Below are positions 43,437-52,577 of a stretch of 64,000 nt of DNA, piece after piece. Within the stretch, counting starts at the first letter, position 1. Each line of letters opens with the position of its first letter. This DNA is from Chromobacterium sphagni. Its GTDB lineage: Bacteria; Pseudomonadota; Gammaproteobacteria; Burkholderiales; Chromobacteriaceae. The notes below the pieces were generated by a model. It was not told the origin of the DNA and ran no database searches. It saw nothing but the letters and a program-made list of their open reading frames with translations. The translations under genes were made by a program, and so were the position numbers. The stretch spans positions 372,001-436,000 of the forward strand of contig NZ_MKCT01000017.1 of the NCBI RefSeq assembly GCF_001855555.1, given 5' to 3'.

Positions 43437-44402
43437 ATGAAGAAACTGATTTGCCGAGGATTGCCGGGATGGATGCTGGCATTGCTGATGGCCATGCCGT
43501 TGACCAGCCATGCGCTGGGTTGCTGGAACGGAAACAATAGTTCCGGCAGCGTCACCTCGACCTTGAACCTGCCCGGCAATTTATATGTTTCCGCCAATGC
43601 GCCGGCAGGAACGATAATCTGGCAATCGTCATTGCAGAGCCTCAGCCTGTATTGCGCGCAGAGCATAGGCGAAAACGTGTATTTCTGGGTGAATCCGAAG
43701 AAGTTGACGCTGGCGCCAGGCTTGCAGATCGGCATCATTTTCAACGGCCAGACCTATACCCAGAACAGCGGCGCGATCAATAGCAACATCTACGTGCCGA
43801 GGAATGGTTCGGTCAGCACCAACTTGCCGTATTCCATCGTGCTGTTGAAGACGACTGGCGCGCCTTCCAGCGGCTCTTCCACCGTCAGCCAGTACCCGGT
43901 GTTCCAACTGGATGGCATCGGCGGGCTGAATGCGCAGCAAGGCATCAATTTCAATCAGATGATCAATGGCACGGTCACCTTCACGCCCGGAGGGACGTGC
44001 GATCTGAGCGCGAACGGCCAGTACACGATCAACCTGCCGACTGTCGCCAGCGGCCTGTTTACCTCGGTGGGCAGCGCCTTGGCCCGCAATAGTTTCACCA
44101 TCAGCGCCAGCAATTGCTCGACCGGCGTCAGGACCGCGACGTTCCGTTTTTCCGGGAAGGCGGATGCGACCAATCCGGTGCTGTTCGCCAATACCGGCGG
44201 TTCGGCGCAAGGGGTCGCCATCAACCTTGGCAGTTCCGCCGACGGGGCCAATATCGGCGCCAACAGCAGCAACAATACCAGGGTGGTGAATGTGCAGTCC
44301 CAGGCGGCTCAGCTGGGATTGTTCGTGGAGTACATGCGGACCGCGGATGTGGTGGCGGGCAGCCTGCAAACGGCGGTCACGATAGACATGCTGTACCAGT
44401 AG
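43437..44402 (+). CDS. Two-domain tip adhesin 2
   Basis: The 321-residue protein has a signal peptide (MLALLMAMPLTSHA, mature LGCWNGNNSSG). A receptor domain of about 150 residues, rich in Ser/Thr/Asn, is followed by a pilin domain (FTPGGTCDLSANG...ASNCSTG...VTIDMLYQ). AGGAAA precedes the ATG at 43437. The gene ends at a terminator also used by the opposite mini-pilin. The N-terminal domain is unlike that of adhesin 1, so the two pili probably bind different receptors. No long homopolymer is present, in contrast with adhesin 1. Confidence 0.9.
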   Translation: MKKLICRGLPGWMLALLMAMPLTSHALGCWNGNNSSGSVTSTLNLPGNLYVSANAPAGTIIWQSSLQSLSLYCAQSIGENVYFWVNPKKLTLAPGLQIGIIFNGQTYTQNSGAINSNIYVPRNGSVSTNLPYSIVLLKTTGAPSSGSSTVSQYPVFQLDGIGGLNAQQGINFNQMINGTVTFTPGGTCDLSANGQYTINLPTVASGLFTSVGSALARNSFTISASNCSTGVRTATFRFSGKADATNPVLFANTGGSAQGVAINLGSSADGANIGANSSNNTRVVNVQSQAAQLGLFVEYMRTADVVAGSLQTAVTIDMLYQ

Positions 44403-44427
44403 GCGATCCGTCTTCGCCCAAAATGCG

Positions 44428-44463
44428 AAAAGCCTTCGGCCGTTTTGGTCGAAGGCTTTTTTT
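44428..44463. terminator. Bidirectional terminator between pilus operon 2 and the right mini-pilin
   Basis: AAAAGCCTTCG, an 11-base loop, CGAAGGCTTTT and more T's. A and T runs on both sides suit both directions. Confidence 0.9.
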
Positions 44464-44474
44464 GTTGCGAGCGG

Positions 44475-44777
44475 TCAGTTGTAGACGACGGTAACCAGCT
44501 GTCCGCTGCTGTAGGTAGTGGCGCCAGTCATATTGATAGCAGAGATGCTCAGGGACTGGGTGTTGTCGATGCCGGAGCAGGAGCGGCTGGACGCCACTTT
44601 GCGGGCAGCCTGGTATTGACGGGGATTCATCGCGTAATTCAGCAGATTGCTGCCGGTCTCGGCGCAGGGTTCCCTGACAATGGAGCCGTTTAGGCTGACA
44701 GTGCCGCCGTCGGAGGCCAGAGTCAAGCCAGATTGCAGAGCTGCCAGCGCTGCCAGAGTAAGAATGACTTTTTTCAT
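44475..44777 (-). CDS. Mini-pilin: half-size type 1 pilin-like secreted protein (right copy)
   Basis: This 100-residue protein starts MKKVILTLAALAALQSGLTLA, a clear signal peptide. The mature part has about 79 residues. It begins with DGGTVSLNGSIVREPC, an alternating strand plus Cys as at a pilin N-terminus. It has a second Cys (SSRSCSGID) and ends LVTVVYN with penultimate Tyr. This is the same skeleton as the protein at 31150, with half the core of a normal pilin. GGGAGGC precedes the ATG. Both mini-pilins flank the duplicated pilus operons on their outer sides. A role as terminal, anchoring or regulatory subunit is possible; none is shown. Confidence 0.65.
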   Translation of the reverse strand: MKKVILTLAALAALQSGLTLASDGGTVSLNGSIVREPCAETGSNLLNYAMNPRQYQAARKVASSRSCSGIDNTQSLSISAINMTGATTYSSGQLVTVVYN

Positions 44778-45183
44778 TTGAGCCTCCCGTTTGATGAACC
44801 CGCTTAAGGCTGGCTTTTGCTGATTCTTTAAACAAATAATTTAAATTTATTCGATTTATATGTAACTATCTTTGTTAAGCCAAGTATAGGCGGCATGATT
44901 GTAAACAGCAATGTCTGTTTTTATTGAATTATTAGTAACAAATATTTAAATATGTAGGGCAGTGACGCACAAGCCGCGGCGGTTACCGGGAAGTCTGGCT
45001 TTAGCGCCCGCTGATGGTATTTTCTCGATCAGGATAGTTTTAAGTTATTGTATTTTCGAGGTTGCATGGTTTTGTGGCCAGGGGCGGGGCGCGTTTGCGG
45101 ACGGGACGCGGAAATGGGCCAGGGTTGCTGGGCCGATGCGCGCTAAATTCGGATGCGGCGACGCGGAGTGCCGGATGAGAAAT
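44778..45183. other. Intergenic region upstream of the right mini-pilin
   Basis: The left 170 bases are AT-rich and contain the inverted repeat AAACAG-CAATGT-CTGTTT (44903-44920), a possible operator for the mini-pilin gene. The right part has normal composition and no recognised gene. Confidence 0.45.
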
Positions 45184-45210
45184 AAAAAGCCCCCGCTCCG
45201 GGCGGGGGCT
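45184..45210 (-). terminator. Terminator after the MFS transporter gene
   Basis: On the minus strand AGCCCCCGC, a five-base loop, GCGGGGGCT and TTTTT. Confidence 0.9.
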
Positions 45211-45226
45211 GTTGCCGATGGCGCTG

Positions 45227-46846
45227 TCAGTGGCGATGAACGTCGTTGTGGAAGGTTTCGCGCAGGAATACCAGGCTCACGACCAGGCTGACGCCGTAGA
45301 CGATGATCGGATACCACAGGCCGTACAGGATGTCGCCGGTGTACACCACCAGCGAAAAGGCCACGGTGGGCATCAGGCCGCCGATCCAGCCGTTGCCCAG
45401 GTGGTAGGGCAGCGACATCGAGGTGTAGCGGATGCGGGTGGGGAACAGTTCCACCATCATCGCCGCCAGCGGGCCGTAGGTCAGCGCCGAGATCACCGAC
45501 AGCAGCACCAGCACCAGAATCACCATGATGTGGTTGATCTTGGCCGGGTCGGCCTTGTCCGGGTAGCCGGCCCGCTTCAGGCCGTCCTGCAGCGCCTTCT
45601 TGTCAAAGCCTTGCAATACCGTGGCGCCAATGTGGATTTCGGTGGTGCCGGGCTGCGTTGCCGCCTGCTGCTGGTACGGCACGCCGTTCTTCGCCAGCAG
45701 CGCCTTGGCCTGGTCGCAGGGCGTATTCAGCTTGGCCTTGCCTATGGGGTCGAACTGGAAATGGCAGCTGGATCGGTCTGCCACCACCAGCACCGGCGCG
45801 CTGCGCTGCGCGGCGGCGACGTCGGGGTTGGCGTAGTCGGTCAGCCAGCGGAAGGCCGGGAAGGTGAGAAGCAGGCCCAGCGCCAAGCCGGCGATCAGCA
45901 CCGGCTTGCGGCCGACGCGGTCGGACAGGTGGCCGAAGTACAGGAACAAGGGTGTGGTGAGGATCAAGGAGGCGATCAGCATCAGGTTGGCGGTCTGCGG
46001 GTCCACCTTGAGGATCTGCGTCAGGAAGAACAGCGAGTAGAACTGCGCGCAGTAGAAGGTGACCGCCTGGCCGCCGTTGAAGCCGAACAGCGAGATCAGT
46101 ACCAGCTTGAGGTTGTCCCAGTTGCCGAAGGCCTCGGTCAGCGGCGCTTTCGACTGTTTGCCCTCCGCCTTCATTTTCAGGAAGGCGGGAGATTCCTGCA
46201 TCGACAACCGGATCCAGGTGGAGATCGCCAGCAGGATGATGGACAAGAGGAAGGGCAGGCGCCAGCCCCATTCATTGAAGGCATCTCCGGTCAGCTTGCG
46301 GCAGGCCAGGATTACCAGCAGCGACAGCAAGAGGCCGGCTCCGGCGGTGGTCTGGATCCAGCTGGTGTAGCCACCGCGCTTGTTGTCCGGCGCGTGCTCG
46401 GCCACATAGATGGCCGCGCCGCCGTATTCGCCGCCTATCGCCAGGCCCTGCAGCATGCGCAGGGAAACCAGGATCAGCGGCGCGGCGATGCCCAGCGTGG
46501 CGTAGCCAGGCAGCACGCCTACCAGGAAGGTGGACAGGCCCATGATGACGATGGTGGCGAGGAAGGTGTACTTGCGGCCCACCATGTCGCCCAGCCGGCC
46601 GAACACCAGCGCGCCGAAGGGCCGCACCAGGAAGCCGGCGGCGAAGGTCATCAGAGCGAAGATGAAGGCGGTGGTCTCGTTGACGCCGGTGAAGAACTGC
46701 TTGCCGATGATGGCGGCCATCGCGCCGTACAGGAAGAAGTCGTACCACTCGAAAACCGTGCCGAGCGACGAGGCCAGAATCACCTTGCGCTCGGCTCGGC
46801 TGATGCCGGCGGCTGACGCCGTCGACGATGCGATGCTGTTGCTCAT
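45227..46846 (-). CDS. MFS transporter of the metabolite:H+ symporter family
   Basis: This 539-residue inner-membrane carrier has 12 hydrophobic helices. Marks of the ProP/ShiA branch are GTVFEWYDFFLYG in helix 1, GRLGDMVGRKYTFL between helices 2 and 3, and LQGLAIGGEYGGAAIYVAEH in helix 4. Between the two last thirds there is an extra loop of roughly 90 residues (from WLTDYANPD to DKADPAKINH) with two Cys, probably outside the cytoplasm. The ATG at 46846 overlaps the stop of the GMC oxidoreductase gene and has GGAG upstream, so the carrier may import that enzyme's substrate. Confidence 0.9.
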   Translation of the reverse strand: MSNSIASSTASAAGISRAERKVILASSLGTVFEWYDFFLYGAMAAIIGKQFFTGVNETTAFIFALMTFAAGFLVRPFGALVFGRLGDMVGRKYTFLATIVIMGLSTFLVGVLPGYATLGIAAPLILVSLRMLQGLAIGGEYGGAAIYVAEHAPDNKRGGYTSWIQTTAGAGLLLSLLVILACRKLTGDAFNEWGWRLPFLLSIILLAISTWIRLSMQESPAFLKMKAEGKQSKAPLTEAFGNWDNLKLVLISLFGFNGGQAVTFYCAQFYSLFFLTQILKVDPQTANLMLIASLILTTPLFLYFGHLSDRVGRKPVLIAGLALGLLLTFPAFRWLTDYANPDVAAAQRSAPVLVVADRSSCHFQFDPIGKAKLNTPCDQAKALLAKNGVPYQQQAATQPGTTEIHIGATVLQGFDKKALQDGLKRAGYPDKADPAKINHIMVILVLVLLSVISALTYGPLAAMMVELFPTRIRYTSMSLPYHLGNGWIGGLMPTVAFSLVVYTGDILYGLWYPIIVYGVSLVVSLVFLRETFHNDVHRH

Positions 46847-48495
46847 GTCCAAGTCTCCTTTGCTGGGTGGGCCGGTGTCGCGATCGGACCCGGCTGTTTG
46901 TTGTCTTGCGCGATCATCTGCGCCGCCTTGGCGGCGATCATCAAGGTGGGGCTGTTGGTGTTGCCGGAAATCAGCGTCGGCATGATGGAGGCGTCGGCCA
47001 CTCTGAGGCCGGCAATGCCATGCAGCCGCAGCCGGGCGTCCACCACCGCGTGCGCGTCGCGGCCCATTTTGCAGGTGCCCACCGGATGGAAGATGGTGGT
47101 GCCGATCAGTCCGGCGGCTTCTATCAGCTCGTCTTCCGATTGAAATTGCAGACCGGGTCGGTATTCCTGCGGCAGGTAGCGGGCCAAGGCCGGCGATGCG
47201 GCGATGCGGCGGGTCAGGCGGATGGCGACTGCGGCAACGCGCAGGTCCGCGGGATGGCTGAGGTAGTTGGGCTGGATCTGCGGCGGCGCATCCGGATGGG
47301 CGCCGCCGATCGCCACATGGCCGCGGCTTTGCGGCCTAAGATGGCAGACTGAGGCGGTGAAGGCGGGGAAGCGGTGCAGTGGCTCGCCGAAGCGTTCCAG
47401 CGACAAGGGCTGCACGTGGTATTCCAGGTCCGGCCATGCCACTTCCGGTGCGCTGCGGGCGAAGGCGCCCAACTGGCTGGGGGCCATCGACATCGGGCCG
47501 CTGCGCCGCCACAGGTATTCCCAGGCCATGGCCAGCTTGCCGCTCCAGCCGGCGGCGCGCTGGTTCAGCGTGAGCGCGTTTTGCACCTTGAACACCAGCC
47601 GCAGCTGCAGATGGTCCTGCAGATTGGCGCCGACGCCGGGTAAGATGTGCTGCGGCGTGATGCCGTGTTCGGCCAAGAGGCCGGCCGGTCCGATTCCGCT
47701 GCGTTGCAGCAAAAGCGGGCTGCCGATGGCGCCGGCGGCTAGGATGATTTCGCCGCGGCAGCTCGCTTCCAGCCGGCGGCCGTGTTGCAGGAATGCAATA
47801 GAACGGGCGCGGCCATGCTCCAGCGTCAGTTTTTCCGCCTCGGCGCCGGTCAGCACCGTCAGGTTGCGGCGTTCGGCCACCGGGTGCAGGAAGGCGCGCG
47901 CGCTGCTCCAGCGCAGGCCGTTTTTCTGGTTCACCTCGAAATAGCCGCAGCCGGCGTTGTCGCCGGTGTTGAAGTCGTCGACGGGGGAGATGCCCTGCTC
48001 GGCGGCTGCGGCGCGGAAGGCGTCCAGTATCTCCCACGACAGCCGCTGTTTTTCCACCCTCCATTCGCCGCCATGGCCGTGCAGTCTGCGGGACGGGTCG
48101 AAGTGATCTTCCATGGCGATGAAGTGGGGGAGGACGTCGCGCCAGCCCCAGCCGGGATTGCCCAGCGCTTCCCAATGGTCGTAGTCGGCAGCCTGGCCGC
48201 GCATGTAGATCATGCCGTTGATCGACGAGCTGCCGCCCAGCACCTTGCCGCGCGGGTAGCCTAGCGCGCGGCCGTCCAGCGCGCTTTGCGCCGTGGTGCG
48301 GTAGCACCAGTCGGTGCGCGGATTGCCGATGCAGTACAGATATCCCACCGGGATGTGTATCCACGGGTAGTTGTCCTTGCCGCCGGCCTCCAGCAGCAGC
48401 ACCCGTTTGTCGGCATCGGCGGACAGCCGGTTGGCCAGCAGGCAGCCGGCGCTGCCGGCGCCGACGATGATGTAATCGTACTCTCCGTTCAGCAT
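46843..48495 (-). CDS. GMC-family FAD oxidoreductase (choline/alcohol dehydrogenase type)
   Basis: This 550-residue flavoenzyme oxidises an alcohol to an aldehyde. The FAD-binding motif is VGAGSAGCLLANRLS, the two GMC signatures are RGKVLGGSSSINGMIYMRG and GAIGSPLLLQRSGIG, and the C-terminal catalytic part reads HPVGTCKMG...NTNSPTLMIAAKAAQMI. It resembles BetA-like dehydrogenases, but no BetB or BetI gene adjoins it, so choline is not assured. ATG 48495 begins the FAD domain; an earlier start at 48579 has no support. It is coupled to the MFS gene, and a LysR gene is divergent. Confidence 0.9.
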   Translation of the reverse strand: MLNGEYDYIIVGAGSAGCLLANRLSADADKRVLLLEAGGKDNYPWIHIPVGYLYCIGNPRTDWCYRTTAQSALDGRALGYPRGKVLGGSSSINGMIYMRGQAADYDHWEALGNPGWGWRDVLPHFIAMEDHFDPSRRLHGHGGEWRVEKQRLSWEILDAFRAAAAEQGISPVDDFNTGDNAGCGYFEVNQKNGLRWSSARAFLHPVAERRNLTVLTGAEAEKLTLEHGRARSIAFLQHGRRLEASCRGEIILAAGAIGSPLLLQRSGIGPAGLLAEHGITPQHILPGVGANLQDHLQLRLVFKVQNALTLNQRAAGWSGKLAMAWEYLWRRSGPMSMAPSQLGAFARSAPEVAWPDLEYHVQPLSLERFGEPLHRFPAFTASVCHLRPQSRGHVAIGGAHPDAPPQIQPNYLSHPADLRVAAVAIRLTRRIAASPALARYLPQEYRPGLQFQSEDELIEAAGLIGTTIFHPVGTCKMGRDAHAVVDARLRLHGIAGLRVADASIMPTLISGNTNSPTLMIAAKAAQMIAQDNKQPGPIATPAHPAKETWT

Positions 48496-48667
48496 GCCGC
48501 GGCGCCGATCATGTCGTTGTCGTAGCCGCCATCTAAACCGAAGCGGGCTTGGCTGGGAATAGCCAGCGGGAAACAGCATGTGTTAGTTTTTGAACAGCGG
48601 AATGCTGTTGGCTTGCTGTTTTCGTGTGCATATGCACAATCGCCGGCCGGTTTGGAATGGGGGAGAC

Positions 48668-49591
48668 ATGTTCGACTGGAATGATGTGCGCTTTTTCCTG
48701 GCACTGCAGCGCTGCGGAAAATTGCTCGGCGCGGCGCGCCAGCTGGGCACCACCCACGCTACGGTGGCACGGCATATCGCCGCGCTGGAGGCCGAGCTGG
48801 GCCAGCCCTTGTTCGTGCAGCAGGCCGACGGCTACATGTTGACCGCCGCCGGCCGCAATCTGTTGCCGCTGGCGGAGTCGCTGGAGAACACCGCCTCGCA
48901 GATGCTGGACCACGCCCGGCGCGGCCATGCCGAGGTGAGCGGGCTGGTGCGGGTGGGCGCGCCGGAGGGACTGGGGGCGCTGTTCCTGGCCAAGCATCTG
49001 CCGGTCCTGATGGCGCGTTATCCGGGGCTGGAGATCGATCTGGTGGCGGTGCCGCGCTTCGTCAGCATCACCAGCCGCGAGGTGGACATCGCCATCGCGC
49101 TGGAGCGGCCGCAGGCCAATCTGGTGGTGACGCGCAAGCTCACCGACTACTGCCTGGGCCTGTACGCCACGCCGGCCTACCTGGCCGCGCACCCGCCCAT
49201 CGTTGAGAGGGAAGACCTGAATGGCCACGCGATACTGGCTTATGTCGACGATTTGCTGTTCTCGCGCGAACTGATGTTCCACCACGGCCTGTGCCGCAAT
49301 CCCAGCATGCCGTTGCGCAGCACCAGCGTGGTGGCGCAGCGCGAGGCGGCGCTGGCCGACGGCGGCATCGTGGTGCTGCCGTATTACATGACTTTCGACG
49401 ACGCCCGGCTGGCGCAGATCCTGCCGGAGCTGCGCATCGTCCGCTCTTACTGGATCAGCGCGCGCAGCAATATCCGCCGCACCCTGCGTTACCGGGTGGT
49501 GTGGGATTACGTGGTGGAGTTGTGCCAGAACAATCAATGGCTGCTGTTGCAGCAGCCAAGTCCGCAAAATGAATCAATTACCCTGAGATAA
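48668..49591 (+). CDS. LysR-family transcriptional regulator next to GMC/MFS genes
   Basis: ATG 48668, just after GGGGGAG, gives 307 residues starting MFDWNDVRFFLALQRCGKLLGAARQLGTTHATVARHI, the LysR helix-turn-helix. The effector domain follows (GLVRVGAPEGLGALFLAKHLP). It is divergent from the GMC/MFS pair across 172 bases and is the likely regulator of it, responding perhaps to the enzyme's substrate. An in-frame upstream start at 48590 is not credible. The next gene (AraC type) begins ten bases after the stop, so a second regulator may be cotranscribed. Confidence 0.92.
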   Translation: MFDWNDVRFFLALQRCGKLLGAARQLGTTHATVARHIAALEAELGQPLFVQQADGYMLTAAGRNLLPLAESLENTASQMLDHARRGHAEVSGLVRVGAPEGLGALFLAKHLPVLMARYPGLEIDLVAVPRFVSITSREVDIAIALERPQANLVVTRKLTDYCLGLYATPAYLAAHPPIVEREDLNGHAILAYVDDLLFSRELMFHHGLCRNPSMPLRSTSVVAQREAALADGGIVVLPYYMTFDDARLAQILPELRIVRSYWISARSNIRRTLRYRVVWDYVVELCQNNQWLLLQQPSPQNESITLR

Positions 49592-49601
49592 GCTGAACGT
49601 C

Positions 49602-50465
49602 ATGAGAACGCCTTATCGCAATAGCGGCCTGGATTCGCCGTACCTGAGACGGATGCTGAAGGCCCTGGACTATTTGTGGCGGCATCTGGATGCATCGGTG
49701 TCGCTGGAGCGCCTGGCCGAGGAGGCCTGCCTGTCGCCCTATCATTTTCATCGGGTGTATCACGCCCTGATGGCCGAAACGGTGGGGGAAACCCGGCAGC
49801 GCTTGTTGTTGCACCGCGCGGCGGGGGAGTTGGGCGGCAGCCCGCTTCCCTTGTTGCGGGTGGCTGCGCGCGCCGGCTATGGCAGCGCTGCCGCATTTAT
49901 CCGCGCGTTTTCCCAGGCATATGGCGAAAGTCCGGGCCGTTATCGCAAGCGCAGGGCGTTCATTGTTCGACAAAACCGGGAGAGCCTAATGCACGAAGTG
50001 AGCATGTTGAAGCAACAACAAGGTCTGAGGGTGCTGATGCGCCGCCATCGGGGCTCTTATATGGAAATCGGACAGGCGTTCGGCGCTTTGCAGGCAATCA
50101 GTGCCGGGCATGAGGCGGGGGAGGCGCCAGGCCGGGTGTTCGCGATGTTTCTCGACGACCCGGAGCAGATTTCTGCCGCCGAGTTGCGTTCCATCGCCTG
50201 CGTGACCGCGCCGGCCGGCTGGGAGGATAAGGCCTTGCCGGAGGGATTCGAGTGGGGGGAGATCCCGGCCGGAGAGTACGCCTGCGCAATGCATTTGGGG
50301 CCTTACGCCGAATTGAAAACTACCTGGGACTGGTTGTATCGCCATTGGCTGCCGGACAGTGGCCAGGTGCCGGGCGATGTGCCGTGCATAGAGGAGTATC
50401 TGAATTCGCCGTATGACACCGCGCCCAAGGATTTGCGGACGCGGCTGATGCTGTCGCTGGCCTGA
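49602..50465 (+). CDS. AraC-type regulator with C-terminal GyrI-like domain
   Basis: The 287-residue protein joins an N-terminal AraC-type double helix-turn-helix (SVSLERLAEEACLSPYHFHRVYHALMAETV; VAARAGYGSAAAFIRAFSQAYGESPGRYR) to a GyrI-like small-molecule-binding domain of about 150 residues (from EVSMLKQQQGLRVLMRRHRGSY). This is the Rob/SbmC-like fusion, often tied to drug or toxin sensing. It starts ten bases after the LysR gene and ends at a bidirectional terminator shared with guaB. Target genes are unknown. Confidence 0.92.
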   Translation: MRTPYRNSGLDSPYLRRMLKALDYLWRHLDASVSLERLAEEACLSPYHFHRVYHALMAETVGETRQRLLLHRAAGELGGSPLPLLRVAARAGYGSAAAFIRAFSQAYGESPGRYRKRRAFIVRQNRESLMHEVSMLKQQQGLRVLMRRHRGSYMEIGQAFGALQAISAGHEAGEAPGRVFAMFLDDPEQISAAELRSIACVTAPAGWEDKALPEGFEWGEIPAGEYACAMHLGPYAELKTTWDWLYRHWLPDSGQVPGDVPCIEEYLNSPYDTAPKDLRTRLMLSLA

Positions 50466-50484
50466 GCGCGGCGGCGGATGTAAC

Positions 50485-50512
50485 AAAGCCCGCGTTCTGC
50501 AACGCGGGCTTT
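50485..50512. terminator. Bidirectional terminator between the AraC gene and guaB
   Basis: AAAGCCCGCGTT, loop CTGC, AACGCGGGCTTT. Confidence 0.88.
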
Positions 50513-50533
50513 AGTTCTTCCGTGAAGACCGGT

Positions 50534-51997
50534 TTAGCGGTCGACGTGGTAGTTCGGCGCTTCCTTGGTGATCTGCACGTCGTGGACGTGGGATTCGCGG
50601 ATGCCGGCCGAGGTGATCTCGACGAACTGCGCCTTCTCGTGCATGTCGGCGATGGTCGGGCAGCCCAGGTAGCCCATCGACGAACGCAGGCCGCCCACCA
50701 GCTGGTGGATCACCTGGCCGATGGAACCCTTGTACGGCACGCGGCCTTCGATGCCTTCCGGCACCAGCTTTTCCACATTGCCTTCATTGTCCTGGAAGTA
50801 GCGATCGGACGAGCCCTGGCTCATCGCGCCCAGCGAACCCATGCCGCGGTAGGATTTGTACGAGCGGCCCTGGAACAGTTCCACTTCGCCCGGGGCTTCC
50901 TCAGTGCCGGCGAACATGCCGCCCAGCATCACGCAGTTGCCGCCGGCGGCCAGCGCCTTGGAGATGTCGCCGGAGAAGCGGATGCCGCCATCTGCGATCA
51001 TCGGCACACCGGTGCCTTTCAGCGCTTCGGACACGTTGTGGATGGCGGTCAGCTGCGGCACGCCGACGCCGGCCACGATGCGGGTGGTACAGATGGAGCC
51101 GGGGCCGATGCCGACCTTGACGCCGTCGGCGCCGGCCTCGACCAGCGCCCTGGCGGCGGCGGCGGTGGCGATATTGCCGCCGATCACGTCCACATGAGGG
51201 AAGCAGGTCTTCACCCAGCGCACGCGCTCCAGCACGCCCTGGCTGTGGCCGTGGGCGGTATCCACCACGATCACGTCCACGCCTGCCGCCACCAGCGCCT
51301 TGACGCGCTCCTCGGTGTCGCCGCCGGTGCCGACTGCCGCGCCTACGCGCAGGCGGCCCTGAGTATCTTTGTTCGCATTCGGGTGTTCGCTGGTCTTGAT
51401 GATGTCCTTGACCGTGATCAGGCCCTTCAGCTCCCAGGCGTCGTTGATCACCAGCACGCGCTCCAGGCGATGGGTGTGCATCAACTCGCGGGCCTCATCG
51501 ATGCTGGCACCTTCCTTGACGGTGATCAGACGCTCGCGCGGGGTCATGATGGAACCGACGGTCTGGTCCAGGCGGGTTTCGAAGCGCAGGTCGCGGTTGG
51601 TGACGATGCCCACCACCTTGCCGGCTTCGATCACCGGCAGGCCGGAAATCTTGTATTGGCGGGTCAACAGCACCAGATCGCGCACCAGCATGTCCGGAGC
51701 GATGGTGATGGGGTCCTTCACCACGCCGCTTTCATGGCGTTTCACCTTGGAAACCTCGGCGGCCTGCTTTTCCGGGCTCATGTTCTTGTGCACGATGCCG
51801 ATGCCGCCTTCCTGAGCCATGGCGATGGCGAGACGGGCTTCGGTCACGGTGTCCATGGCGGCGGAAACCAGAGGCAGGTTCAGGGTGATGTTGCGGGTGA
51901 GGCGCGTGGCGAGCGATACGTCGCGCGGCAGGACTTCCGAGTGGGCTGGGACGAGGAGAACGTCGTCGAAAGTATAGGCTTTCTCGATGATACGCAT
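50534..51997 (-). CDS. guaB: Inosine-5'-monophosphate dehydrogenase
   Basis: GuaB (487 residues) oxidises IMP to XMP with NAD, the committed step of guanine nucleotide synthesis. The catalytic Cys303 is in [15 protein letters not shown]. Two CBS domains (about residues 90-205) are inserted as usual, and the phosphate site GMGSLGAM...is intact. The start [20 protein letters not shown] matches orthologues. guaA does not follow; the gene faces an AraC-type regulator. The N-terminal region shows [23 protein letters not shown]-like sequence (SAAMDTVTE). Confidence 0.98.
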   Translation of the reverse strand: MRIIEKAYTFDDVLLVPAHSEVLPRDVSLATRLTRNITLNLPLVSAAMDTVTEARLAIAMAQEGGIGIVHKNMSPEKQAAEVSKVKRHESGVVKDPITIAPDMLVRDLVLLTRQYKISGLPVIEAGKVVGIVTNRDLRFETRLDQTVGSIMTPRERLITVKEGASIDEARELMHTHRLERVLVINDAWELKGLITVKDIIKTSEHPNANKDTQGRLRVGAAVGTGGDTEERVKALVAAGVDVIVVDTAHGHSQGVLERVRWVKTCFPHVDVIGGNIATAAAARALVEAGADGVKVGIGPGSICTTRIVAGVGVPQLTAIHNVSEALKGTGVPMIADGGIRFSGDISKALAAGGNCVMLGGMFAGTEEAPGEVELFQGRSYKSYRGMGSLGAMSQGSSDRYFQDNEGNVEKLVPEGIEGRVPYKGSIGQVIHQLVGGLRSSMGYLGCPTIADMHEKAQFVEITSAGIRESHVHDVQITKEAPNYHVDR

Positions 51998-52142
51998 CTT
52001 CGCGTTTCCTTAGGCGGCAAAGCGGCATTATACCGAATCATGCAACCCACTGCAAAAATACCGCGGGGTTTCGCGTATTTTGCGCGACACCGGGCCAGGC
52101 TTTACAATCGGCGGCACTGGATAAGAGGTTGGGACGTCAGCC

Positions 52143-52577
52143 ATGAAATCATCACCTTTAGTATGGACGCTTTTGCTGGCGTTGCTATTGCCGGGTATCG
52201 CCGCAGCCGAGGTCTACACCTGGACCGACGCCAACGGCAAGACGGTGTTTTCCGATCAGCCGCCGCCCAATGTCAACGCCCGCAGGATGAATGTGCGCGC
52301 CCAGCCGTCGGCGGCCGCGTCGGTGCCCAAGGCTGAGAAGAAGGCCGATGGCAGGCCCGCCGCCAACAAGCAGGTGGCGTCCGACAATGCCGGCATCGCC
52401 GCCGCCAACGCCAAGGTGAAGGCGCAGAACTGCAGCGCCGCGCAGGCCAATCTGGCCACCTTGCAGCAGAACGGCCGCATCCGCATGCCCGGTTCCAACG
52501 GCCTTGCCACCGATGCCCAGCGCAACGAGCTGATCCGTCAGGCGCAGAAGGATGTGCAGACCTGGTGCGGCAAATAG
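52143..52577 (+). CDS. DUF4124-domain secreted protein
   Basis: This 144-residue protein has a signal peptide ([17 protein letters not shown]) and begins its mature part with [20 protein letters not shown], the DUF4124 motif. The rest is Ala/Gln/Lys-rich and probably helical, with one CGK tail. The domain occurs in many proteobacterial periplasmic proteins without a known role. It directly precedes uvrC, overlapping its likely GTG start by one base, and may be cotranscribed with uvrC-pgsA. Confidence 0.85.
   Translation: MKSSPLVWTLLLALLLPGIAAAEVYTWTDANGKTVFSDQPPPNVNARRMNVRAQPSAAASVPKAEKKADGRPAANKQVASDNAGIAAANAKVKAQNCSAAQANLATLQQNGRIRMPGSNGLATDAQRNELIRQAQKDVQTWCGK

Noticed and set aside
45212-46816. 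Plus-strand frame of about 530 codons opposite the MFS gene
   Set aside because: Antisense shadow with low-complexity sequence; the MFS protein has all family motifs.
50522-52336. Plus-strand frame of about 600 codons opposite guaB
   Set aside because: Shadow of guaB; no ribosome site and no recognisable domain.
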